Below are positions 45,601-56,186 of a stretch of DNA of 64,000 bases, piece after piece. The notes below the pieces were generated by a model, which was not told the origin of the DNA, searched no databases, and worked only from the letters and a program-made list of their open reading frames with translations. The DNA is from Siphonodentalium dalli (taxonomy: Eukaryota > Mollusca > Scaphopoda > Gadilida > Siphonodentaliidae), in NCBI GenBank assembly GCA_032622095.1, contig CP136061.1, forward strand, positions 230,638,944-230,702,943, written 5' to 3'. The translations under genes were made by a program, and so were the position numbers. Within the stretch, counting starts at the first letter, position 1, and each line of letters opens with the position of its first letter.

Positions 45601-46584
45601 ATAGAGTGCAAGAAGGAAGAACGTTTGTCAAGTTAATTGGTATTGCATACCGTACATCGGCCAAAACGAAAGTACCGTATAATTATATTTTAGTTACACA
45701 ACTTTTGTATTTATAACGTATACTATTTAAGAACCATGAAACAATCAAAATCAAATCGAAACGCATCGCGGCCCACGTGGAGGAAATGCGAGAAAAAAAC
45801 AATCAAACTACTAGAACTGTTAATTAATATTAAAATTAAAATAATTGGTTAGAAGCGTACTTAAGCATTATATGATGTAATATGACGAAACAATGACTTA
45901 GTTTCATGGGGAGTGGCCCAGTGACACGGAGAATGGTTGGCACTCGATTGGAAATTATTAAATTCCATTTCATTAAAATTCCATTGAGAAGTGACGAAAC
46001 GACCCCACCAGAGCACACAATACAGATAATGTGATAAAACAAATACACAATTACATATAGTGGTGTATTGCATGGCCCGGCGATCGTACGACTCATCATG
46101 GTTATGAGAAACGCCAGTTTGTAAAATGAACTTTTGTTATGAGTTGTATATAGGACAACGCTCATGTCAATCAATAGTATATTCTCAAAAATCATACCAC
46201 GTATGATATACAGAAAATACATATGGACAGACCGACCCATGGTTCACATTAAGCTAACTAGTAATTACAATTATTACATCGATATTTGAAGGATGATTGA
46301 GTGAGTGCGCATATTTTATGAGAGTGGCTAAAAAGCAAGCTTGGCGGTTTTTGAGGAGGTGACTTAATGACAAGCTATATAACTAATATAATATAGGGGA
46401 CAGTTACACGACTCTGGCGAAATTTTGCTTCGTAATTAGGTTTCATTATGCAAATTTCAACATTGCATGGAAATCAGTAGAATGTCAGTAGAATGGCAGT
46501 GTATCAGTAGGTACACACTTCAGTATAGGTTGTCCGCCAAGAGGAACAATATGGATCTCGCTTCTTAGACCCATCGACTCTCTC
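45601..46584. other. no gene seen between LINE copies
   Basis: The minus strand is open for 134 codons at 45836-46240, but the product is hydrophobic and low in recognisable motifs, so it is treated as incidental. No element ends recognised. Confidence 0.4.
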
Positions 46585-46894
46585 TTGTATCAAATAGCTA
46601 GATCCAGGTTAGTGTAAACATATTTTTATTTCCAAATCCAAACATAATACACATAGTACACAAATGACATAAATATATAACATATAAGAGATAATGTATG
46701 GAAATGAGGATCAGACAACAAGCCCGAGGGCTTATATGAAGTCTTCTCATCTTTGGCGACATGCCCCTTCCCCAATAAGTGAGGGAGGGGTATCGATCAG
46801 ACGGGAAAGGATATAAATAATGTTTTTTAAAGGAGAAGTAACTAAGTTTGAGCTGGGGATGGAAACAGCGGGAAGATAGTGTTAGGGATAGCAG

Positions 46895-46955
46895 GAGGCA
46901 GAGAGAGATAGAGAGAGAGAAAGAGAGAGAGAATGAGAGAGTGAGAAAGTGGAGG
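46895..46955. repeat. GA microsatellite in LINE 3' UTR
   Basis: AGAGAGAGAT/AGAGAGAGAAAGAGAGAGAG runs with interruptions. A matching CT tract occupies the same relative place in the + strand tail copy at 58511-58570, so the microsatellite is part of the element. Confidence 0.8.
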
Positions 46956-47449
46956 GGGCAGAGTTTTCAATAATTTAGTTGCTGCGTGATGAAAATTATG
47001 CTCGTAGTAATATGCATGCGTCAGGCTCCATGGGAGGGGGTCAATCGCAATGGCCAATTCCTATTTCAATGGGGTTCACCGTGAATATCGCTGCATTCTT
47101 CATGTAGAATCATTTCACGTATATACAGGATAGTGACAAGTAAGTAAATTACAAAATAATCGTTATCGTAAGACATTTAGTACTACATATATAATGGGGA
47201 ACATCGTGCTGCCGCATAACCCGCCGGAATCCAAAGCAATTTGTTACCCATACAGATCATGGAAATCTTTTTGTTTTCATAATATATGTCTGTACTGCAT
47301 TACATATTTGTTTGTTTTCGCGAAGACTAAGCTCCCTTGACCCCTGCATTAGTGTATTCTCAGATAAGGCAACATTTGGTAAGGAGTCATATAGTTCTCT
47401 TCTGGGCTCTTGATAAAATGTACATTCAAAGAGATAGTGGTAAGTTGTC

Positions 47450-49378
47450 TCAAATTCCCCACATAAACAGAAGGGGGAATTTTTTTACATGGTTATCTGC
47501 CAGGTGGCTGCAGTTCAATCTTAACCGGGTGTGAAGGATATGAGATTTACGTGATTTACTATAATAAAAATAGGCAGGTGGACGTATATTGTCACTGTTC
47601 AGTTCTTTTTTGAAGTCTTCGATTGTACTGCAGCTTTTTATAGTTTCCGGTAGTTTGTTCCATTCGGTAATTGCAGATGGTAAGAATGAATCCATATAAT
47701 AGTCATAGTTAATATTCGAGGGTAGTCTTATATGTTCAAATCTGAAATTATATCTGTAATTGTTTGCCTGGATTGGTCGTACATAGTTTCTCAGGATTGA
47801 TGGAGCAGTTCCACGTATCATCTTAAAAAATTGGCATAGCTTGTGTTTTCTACGACGTGAAGAAAGGAGTTCCCAGCCAGTTTCTGATAAAAGGCGCGCA
47901 TTACTCGTACTGAAGGTTGCACCTGTTACTATTCGGGCCATTTCGTACTGTACCTTTTCAATGTCATCACTAAGATAATCGGGGCAGTTATCCCACACAG
48001 GGGAGGCATATTCCAGTATTGGTCGGATAAATGTGTAGTGCATTTTTTCAAGCGTTTCTCTACTTAGTTTATATCTATGTTTTCGTACTAAATTTACACG
48101 ACCCCATGCTTTATCGAGCATAGATCTGATGTGGATACCCCTTGAGCCCATGTTATCGAAAGTAAGTCCCAGATGTTTATGGCTGTCAACCTCGATAATT
48201 GTCCCGGCTCCCATGGTCAGGCGTGGGTGATATACTGGCGTTTCTTTCCTGGAGATTAAGAGAGCTTCCGTTTTTAGGGGATTGAATTTTACAAGCCATT
48301 CTGATGCCCAACTCATGAGCGTTTCGAGGTCATCATTTATTAGTTTTGCGGCCATGGTGGGATCTTCGATAGTGAGAAATAGTGAGGTATCATCAGCAAA
48401 TAAACGAATGTTACACCGTATATTTTCGGTTATATCATTAATATAAATCAAGAACAAAAGAGGGCCTAATACTGAGCCTTGTGTGACACCGGCTGTTACA
48501 TCTTGTAATTCCGAGTGTGTGCCGTCTATGACAACTTGTTGATGCCTACATTCAAGATACGATTTCAATAAGTTATGCAGGTTTCCATTTACACCCATTT
48601 TAGTCAGTTTGTTCAAAAGGCCACGGTGCCAGACTTTATCGAACGCTTTACTTATGTCGCAGAATACACACCGGACCTCTTTTCCGTCGTCTAGTGATCG
48701 ACATATATTGTCATATATTTCGGTAAGTTGGAAAACTGTTGAGTCTTTGCGCATGAAACCAGCTTGGTAAAATGATAATAGATTGTTTTCATCAAGAAAT
48801 TCCCATAGGTATTTATAAATACATTTTTCGTAGACCTTTGAGATGCAGCTTAGTAGGGAAATTGATCGGTAATTTGATATAAGACTGCGGTCACCGCTCT
48901 TGAATATAGGTGTAACATGGGAACGCTTCCACTGGGGTGGGTAGTAACTGTTTTCGGTGAATATTCTAAAATAAAATGCAAGAGGTTCGCAGAGCGAGGA
49001 AGCACAATTTTTCAAAACCCTCGGGCTTATTCCGTCGGGCCCACTTGATTTAGATATTTTGAGACTTTTTAACGCTTTGTAAATGTCAGGGGCTGTTATT
49101 TTTATATCGCTTAATGTGGATATGGAGTTATCAGGATCGAGCACGGGTAGGCGTTTCCCGACGTCATCAGCTGATGAAATATTACAAAAATAGGAATTGA
49201 AAGCATTTGCTTTTTCAGTTGGTGAGATCAGGAAGTCGGCGTTTATGTTCAAGGGGGGTATTGATCGATCACTAGTTGTAAATACTATTTTTTGGAGGGT
49301 TTTCCACCAAGAAGACTGGTCATTTGATGGATTATTTAATGTACTTTCATTCTTGGTGTCATAATCACGTTTGCTTTT
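47450..49378 (-). pseudogene. LINE reverse transcriptase (ORF2 C-terminal part)
   Basis: An open frame of about 640 codons from just after the in-frame TAG at 49379-49381 to the stop at 47450 (600 codons from the first Met at 49252). Visible RT motifs: KSSGPDGISPRVLK, HVTPIFKSGD with NYRSISLL, VFCDISKAFDKVWH (catalytic Asp), AGVTQGSVLGPLLFLIYIND, and RLFADDTSLFL with the catalytic Asp pair. The usual GVPQG is GVTQG here. The C-terminal LINE tail (TEWNKLPETIKSCSTIEDF, then a basic end) is present. RT drives target-primed reverse transcription of LINE RNA in the nucleus. The RT frame is intact, but the upstream stop separates it from the endonuclease. Confidence 0.9.
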
Positions 49379-50176
49379 CTAATACGTAGTTTCATTACGT
49401 TTAGATCTAAAGTTTGCCCATGTTTGTGGCGTGTTTCGCTTTTTAGCTATCTTGTGTAATCGATTTCGTTGCCTCATCATTTTCCGAACATTACACGTAA
49501 GCCATTGGGGACTACCTTTCCGGATCAGTACTATCTTATTGTGGATATTTTCACTGCATACCTTCTTAATTTTTGCAGTCAAGTTATCTGCATGAGTTGA
49601 TATTTCAAATGGTGTATTATCGTCATAGTTCCAGCTCAAGAAGTCTTCGTTCGTGGTATCGAAGTCAGCCAGATTATAGTTCCAGACTCGTCTGGTGTGG
49701 GTTGTAGCAGATTTACGTTTCAGAAGTTTTATCCGAGCAACAACTGGACAGTGATACCTAACTATGTTGTCGAATATGTTACCAAGAACACAAGGGGGGT
49801 AAACAAGGCTGGGGTTGCTAGTCATGAGCAAGTCGAGAATAGATGAGGAGTTTTCAGTAAAATGCGTGTTATCAGTAACCAATTGGGTCAGTCCACGTTC
49901 GCTACATATGCCGTTTATCTTGCCATTACCATTGTGTACGTAGTTTTCATTGAAATATCCACCTATTATGACATCCAGGTCGCTATCACGCGCGAGGGAA
50001 ATGTTATCATTAATTTTCATCCACTGGCTTGCGGGGGAGTTGTGAGGGCGATAGAAACATCCTACAAGACAGCGTTTTGTGTTAATTGTAACATCTATCC
50101 AGATAGCTTCTACTTCATCACTGTCGAGGTATTCGTGTATTTTGAATGGTATAGTGTCCCGAACGTAAATACACAC
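49379..50176 (-). pseudogene. LINE APE-type endonuclease, C-terminal part
   Basis: Continues the endonuclease in a different frame from the upstream piece and ends at TAG 49379-49381. Motifs: VEAIWIDV, LVGCFYRPHNSP, DVIIGGYFNENY, SSSILDLLMTS, VRYHCPVVARI. In APE-type endonucleases the two motifs normally read GDFN and SDH; here they are GYFN and RYH, so both catalytic or metal-binding Asp positions are Tyr. After the domain comes the linker with WLTCNVRKMMRQRNRLHKIA typical of this LINE group. The nuclease is predicted inactive. Confidence 0.85.
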
Positions 50177-50694
50177 ACACCCCCTCCCGTTCTAACATCG
50201 TTCCTGTCTTTGCGGGCGGGATCGTGGTAACCAGGAAGATGGATTTCTGAGTCCGGAATAGAATGATCTAGCCATGATTCGGTTAATAGACATACGTCGT
50301 ACTCGCCAATTGATGTTTCTGCTGCAAGTATATCTAATTTATTTCTGATGCTCTGTGTATTCAATACCAGTATCGAATGACTGTTTTGTTCAGTTTCAAG
50401 GGTTGAATTAGGGCCTGGGTTAGTCTCAACATCCCCTGAAAGGATCAACAGAGCCCGTGCCAAAAATACTGCTAATACTGTTAGAATTGTCACGCATATG
50501 AGGAAAACAGTTGATTGTGACATCACACGTTTAGTGTTCAGTTTCGACTTTTCATCATCGGAATTTAGAGAATTATATATTTTCTTATCTGCCATGTTAT
50601 AAATGAGAGCACGGAATTGTTCCACTGGGAAGAAAATGAAAACCAACAGTGTCAATGTTAATGCAGTTATAAGATCCAGACCATTCAAGCGCAT
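50110..50694 (-). pseudogene. LINE ORF2 N-terminus: hydrophobic leader, 2A peptide, endonuclease start
   Basis: From ATG 50694 (alternative ATG at 50595, MADKKIYNSL). Two hydrophobic segments are seen, at residues about 8-22 and 60-84. The second runs into ALLILSGDVETNPGP (residues 81-95, 50454-50410), which fits the D-V/I-E-x-N-P-G-P 2A consensus that makes ribosomes skip the last Gly-Pro bond. The endonuclease then begins: SILVLNTQSIRNKLD, LLTESWLD, GGGVCVF. The frame is lost at a GT-rich/G-rich tract near 50170-50190, where the next piece takes over. 2A peptides at this position are documented in CR1/Rex-like LINEs of sea urchin, amphioxus and molluscs. Confidence 0.85.
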
Positions 50695-53640
50695 CGTGAT
50701 ATAAAACAGACATGTTTCAGACTGTTTGACTCAGAGACGCCCCCTCCCTGACAGCCTGACAGCAAGGGAGTGAAATGCACCGATTCTTGCCCTATGTAAC
50801 ATTGTATCATCCATTATCAAAAGTCATGTCAAAATCCTGAGAACAGTTCTGCTTTGGGCATCCTCGGTGCATAGTAACAAACATATAAATAGAGCATACT
50901 CTGGCAATATATTTTATGTATATGTATCATTGGTGTGTTTTTAAATTGTTTTCAACCCAGTCTGTTTGCTAGGTGGGGGTGAGTAAGTAGGGGGAAGAGA
51001 ACATAGTAGAACAGAAGAGCAGTTGAGTAAAGTGAACAAGAGAATAAAGATAGCTTGAATAACAATAGAGTGCATACCAAGTATGGTTGTGCCGGCCGAT
51101 CGGGAACTTTATCTGTGTAATCGTTATCTAGGAACATCTATGGAAATGGGGATAATCAATATGTTTTGGCGATAATTATGCAATGCTTCAATGTTCAGGT
51201 ACTTTAATGATATGTTCTGGTATATTCCGATGTGTACAGATGTTCATATTTCAGACATGTACCGCTATTCTACCGGATGGGGTAGCGTACCTGCAATGTT
51301 TCAATGAGATTCATTTTATCTAATGGGGACGGCATAAGTGAGATGTAGAAATATTCATGTTACGTACATTTTAAGAAGGGGAACGTGGACCGATGAGGTA
51401 AGTCAGGAGTTGATGAGTCTGAAATTATATCATAGAAGTGTCTACCTAATTGAGAGAGCGTATCATTTACATATGCAACACAATATTTACAAAGCTCAAC
51501 ATGGGATACAATTATAAATACAATCGTAATATATAATTATTATATAATATACATAATAAGCTATGGTACAGGGGCAGAGTGAAGGGCTTATGTTAGACAG
51601 CCAGTGCTTTGAGGCTGCAATAATGCGCAAAGTAGTTCGATTTAAGTGCGATTTATATGTCCCATCTAATATCGAGGATTCATATCGTTATAATTCAGAC
51701 TGATTGTGCAAAGTATTCACTAGCTCCAGTTCCTATACCCACTAAGAAAAACGGATGGATGGCTATAGAAATAATAGCCAACAACAGACCAAGATCATAT
51801 AGGGCGTATGAAACCATATCAGGCACCAGCAAATGATCATCTCCCCCGAGGAGTAGCGGTAACCCCGCGGAAAGGAGAAAAAACTGAGCAGGAATAGGAA
51901 GTGGAGGCGGTGTGGAATACTTAATTTTAATTGAGTGTCATTAGTGTCGAATTATTGTCCTGTATATGATATAAATGTCCTAATATTTTATTCACACGCA
52001 AGGGAACGATCTTTATGGTTTGAGTATATCGAATGTAACAAGATAAAGTAATTTTCGCGGACAGTACAGAATGTGGACGGATGGACGAACGACGAAATTG
52101 GCATCAGTTTGTCATGTACACGTATGCCATGGTACACAACAACATGTTACTATTAACGTATTATATACACGTGTGAATGAGCCGGTATTTATTGTTTAAT
52201 TCTTGGAATTGTTACATCACTTTAAACATGGCACACAGTTATGTAGATGTATATTTAAGGAAGGTTTAACAGAGGGGCAAGCACTGATAACCAGACTGTA
52301 GTATTCAGATCCAATGTCACTGCAATCATACAGTATATAAAGGCATACACAAAAACGAAGACATCATGTAAAATTAGTTGAACATACATATATACACATG
52401 CATACCTGTGCTTACGCGCAGTGTCAATGTGAGTGCAACGTGATGTGTAGAATATCGGGGCATTTCGATACGCCTAGCCACATGGTTATTTGCACCAGTC
52501 CGGTCAGTCTGACCGATTTGCCTAGATGCGGATATCTCGTGCGCGTTTGACATGTGTAGTGTGTATTGTGATGTCACATGAATCTAAATACTGGTTAACC
52601 GGTTTCATTTCATGGCAGCGATAACAAATCGTGCTTCGTGGTTTGGGAATTAGAATTGTCATGCCGAGAATATGTGAGTAATCTTGTGGTAATGTGGTAA
52701 TACACATTCGCGAAGTACTTTGAATCGTTATTACTGTGATAGGCCATGAATGTGCGTATGCGTGATGACAATTATAGAGAGTTGACATGCGTATTTTCAT
52801 TTTCAAGTCAGAAGACTGGTCTTATTATTAAGAAAGGATATCCGTTTATCGAATTTCAAGGAATATATATTGAAGTACACAGGGATTATTTCATGAGATT
52901 TCGGTATACCAGTGGCGCTGACAGGTGAATTTATTTATATGTGCGAATTTCGCTTTTGCTTATATGTCCCGTTGAAAAAGTGTGGATATTCTGTTTATTA
53001 TATACTTTAGTTACTTGCCTGTGGCCCCAATGAATGTCAATAATATCAGAAATTTCACCAGTGGGATATCACATATATCTCACTAGTGGGATATCACTTA
53101 TATCTCACTGCTAAAACCTTATAATTCATGGGCAATTATATAATAAATGGGATTATTATACTCACGTCAATATTACATATAATTATAATACGTAATTGTT
53201 TGTTCTCAGTCTGAGAGTGTGGCCAGATATCCCAGTTATGGGTGGGGTACACTTAGAAGAATGACCGAGCAATAGCTGGGTGTGGAACAATTTTTGAAAT
53301 GCTTTACATTCGGCGTATAGTTAGGTTTGTTGGCGGATCACATTGGTTAAATGGAAAAAAAATCAAATCAAATAACTGTTTGAGGGCCAGTGGTACATTC
53401 GTTGAATCAGCGCGTATAATAAATGGTTTGTTACATGGAGAGAACGCGAAATGCTGTGTGTATTGGAGAGTAAAGTTCCATGTTAGATGTTGATTGTCGA
53501 TAGGCATCAGCGGACGTTCGACTTTTAGCTGTACAAACAATCAACATTCAAGAAACAATATCACGTAGTGGTAACCAATCTGTGTATACCACCGTGAGGT
53601 GGTACAGGCATATACCGCCTTTGATATATGCAGGCAGCAC
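50695..53640. other. no gene seen between LINE pieces
   Basis: The part just above 50694 may be 5' UTR of the LINE. At 53060-53110 there is a short tandem CTCACTAGTGGGATATCACT(T/A)ATAT. No exon or element end could be assigned. Confidence 0.4.
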
Positions 53641-53646
53641 TACGCA

Positions 53647-54240
53647 CTAAGGCTGCACATGTTGTCTGCCACGTAGTTTATCGTCTAGTTCATTCATGCT
53701 CTCCATGGTCGTGAACCTGAGAGGTCTGTCATTTTCGCGGATCTTAACTAGTGTTGCGCCATCTATTGTCCAGGTGCTGTGTATAAAGTTATCCTTTTGG
53801 AGGCCCCTAGACTTTTTGTATATTGCGGCTCTGGTTCTTGTTAAATCCTCGTTGATGTATATTCTGTTGCTCAGATATGGGATATTGACCTGTCGTGTTT
53901 CCTTTCGTTTTTGAAAGAGTTCCCTTCGAATTTTGTAAGAAGGTAACCGGAAGATTATCTGACGCGGTTGACTAGAATCCTTCTTGGTGGTTTTCGGAAC
54001 AGTAGCGTCAGTGTCATTTTGAGTGTTTGTCGCGCCTGTAGGTTTGTTTGCACGAGGGCCCACACGATGGCTCCGAAACACGCCATACGAACCGAGGGGC
54101 ATTCCCAGTTCGTGAGCGACATCAAGAACTATATTGTCCGTGTTTTCACCGGGTAGTTCCGGTAGATCCAGGTTGTTACTCTTGGTGAACGCTTCTCCCT
54201 TTTGTTGTCGCTTTGGATGTTATCTCGACGAATGTCGTTC
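53647..54240 (-). pseudogene. LINE ORF1 (FP-type C-terminal domain), 5'-truncated
   Basis: The frame readable from about 54220 down to the stop at 53647 includes GENTDNIVLDVAHELGMPL, VFRSHRVGPR, QIIFRLPSYKIRRELFQKRK, NRIYINEDLTRTRAAIYKK and STWTIDGATLVKIRENDRPL. This is the conserved C-terminal half of ORF1 proteins of many invertebrate LINEs (SHRVG, then YINEDLT, then W-T-DG-VK), related to baculoviral FP protein. Just upstream an RRDNIQ block lies in another frame, so there is a frameshift near 54205. Whether it belongs to the LINE at 46.6-50.7 kb is unclear because 3 kb of other DNA lies between. Confidence 0.7.
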
Positions 54241-54368
54241 ACCGAAGACGCAGAGTATTTATATCGCCGATATTGTAATTATTTACTAGTCATTATTAGC
54301 TCAACTGTGCATTATCTGGATAAAGACCGGAAAATAATGATTAATTCAGAAAGAGGAAAACACCCCTG

Positions 54369-54450
54369 GTTAAGTGGTCCTGTAATTTTGCTATTATGCT
54401 GGTGGGTTCTCTGCTGACTTACTACGATACAGTTAGAGCAAAGTGTTGCT
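54369..54450. mobile_element. end fragment of the 59471-59799 MITE family
   Basis: GTTAAGTGGTCCTGTAATTT then TGCTATTATGCTGGTGGGTT and CTCTGCTGAC follow the left end of the element at 59471 (GTTTAAGTGGTCCTACTAAT, ...GGTGGGTCCTGCTGA). The remainder is absent or unrecognisable. Confidence 0.55.
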
Positions 54451-56186
54451 GTTTAGAAAATATACCATTTTTTTCTCAGTTGTCATTCATATGAACAAAT
54501 AGATAAAATCACCATTATGTTTATAAAAGATTGAAAAAACATTGATATTGTATGATATTTAAATAATAACTTTTTTTTACAAACTGGCCATAATCAAGAT
54601 GGTTATTCCTGTCGCTTTCACAAATACATGTTGTCCAGTGCATTTATGAGAAAAAAGTATCAAACTCAAACTTAGTGCAACACAATGTTTCTTAGCAGTA
54701 TTATGTCTATTAACCATTTATAAACAACATACTTACAATTTAAAAGAATAAAAAAAGGCGAAATTGATCAATTTTGTGAAATAAATTTCTTTAAAAATTG
54801 TAAAATACTCAATTTATAGCTTTCCAAGGATGTTTATACAAATTTTTTAATTTCACATCACCTTCAAATCATATATCCATTTTGTTGAGTACAAAAAACA
54901 TTTTCCAGATACGTTGAGTATTTGTCGAGTTATGGTGCCTCCAAAATTGGGAGTTTGTCTAATTTCGGAGCCTCAATTTCAAAGAATTAGCTAAAATACA
55001 TATTTTAAGGTCTACTATTTTAAAAACTAGAGAAAAACGAAGGGATAACTTGCAGTTGTATTAATTTCCTTACTATATTGTGCACAAAAATGAATGATTA
55101 TTTCATGCATCCATGATCGAGAAGACAAAAATATTCTCAAAACAGAATGTGTGTTCCATTGTATTTGCCTTGTGGCACATAACTGGTGTGATGAAATAGC
55201 ATATTTGAGGTCATACAACTCAATAAATTGATATCTATATGCCCTGTATTTCTCATAACCTCTTAAGTTTACTAGGTTAAATAGACTGTGCTTGAAATGC
55301 TAAACACATATGTGCCAAAGTCAACTTATGACCCTATGAATCATTAGTATTGCCATTTTGGACTGTTTTGAAGTGTTTTTGTTCATTTTTAAAGGTTTTG
55401 TTGGCACATAGTAAACAAAAATGAATGCAGTTAGTGTTTAATGAATGTGCTAAATTATTTGAACGTTCCTCCTAAAACACATAGTGTTGGAAAAAATAGG
55501 ATTACATTGGTTTGGCCAATCAACAGCAACTGGATTTCAAATATATTTAAAGAAACTGACTCCAAATTACAATTGGTAATGGGGTAGGTGAAATCAGACA
55601 AGGCTATGATCTTGTCACCATATTCTAGTCATTAGATACAAAGGGTTGTTTTATTCCAGTTTGTATGGATTATTCTTGCATAATAACAAGTTTAGTACTT
55701 TAGGACCGTAGCTCTAAATATGAACATCAAAGCAGGAAACCAAACTGAGTTCCTAATTTGCGAAAATTGTCAGACGTTGACGTGACGCGTCGAGTGGCGA
55801 CTTGGGATTGAGTTGCTTTCTAGCCAAACATTGATCATAATGTTCTCTAGTGGGAAACTTCATGACTGCAATGGCACGTCAGCTGTAAAAATGACAATAG
55901 GTTGACTTTATCTGCTGTTAACATTAGAATCTTGATTACTTTTTGTAATACGTACATGTACGCATTTTCGTACATAGGGTCATGTTTCTCAAATTTAGAA
56001 TCCAGACCCACAAGTTAACAAAAGAAATGTTCACAAAAGAGAGATTTTACACTGAAGCTGAATGGCGTATAACTAATTAGAGCTGGGGGGAAAATGTATC
56101 AAATGTTTAGGTATTTAGTATCACATGATACAACGCAAATTAGATTACACCCTCTACTCCTTGAGTAAAGTAAAAAAAAATTTTGG
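54451..56186. other. no gene seen
   Basis: Very AT-rich, low-complexity DNA with short frames only; none has recognisable motifs. It flanks the 37-bp satellite. Confidence 0.45.

Larger units (their letters stand above)
46585..50694 (-). mobile_element. CR1/L2-group LINE, nearly full-length ORF2 and 3' UTR
   Basis: From 50694 downward: a hydrophobic leader with a 2A peptide, an APE-type endonuclease, a reverse transcriptase (to 47450), then a 3' UTR that includes a (GA)n/(CT)n tract at about 46902-46950 and a tail with AATAAAAATATGTTTACAC (read on the minus strand), ending near 46585. The coding part carries one frameshift and one in-frame stop, so it is a recently dead copy. Two other 3' tails of the family lie at 45330-45600 (minus) and 58640-58865 (plus). 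The clade assignment (CR1/L2/Rex-like) rests on motif style only. Confidence 0.85.

Noticed and set aside
45836-46240. 134-codon minus-strand ORF
   Set aside because: Hydrophobic, motif-free product between LINE tails in AT-rich DNA; no splice or homology support.
46842-47057. 71-codon minus-strand ORF with PPLSHSLILSLFLSLYLSLP
   Set aside because: Product of the GA/CT microsatellite in the LINE 3' UTR.
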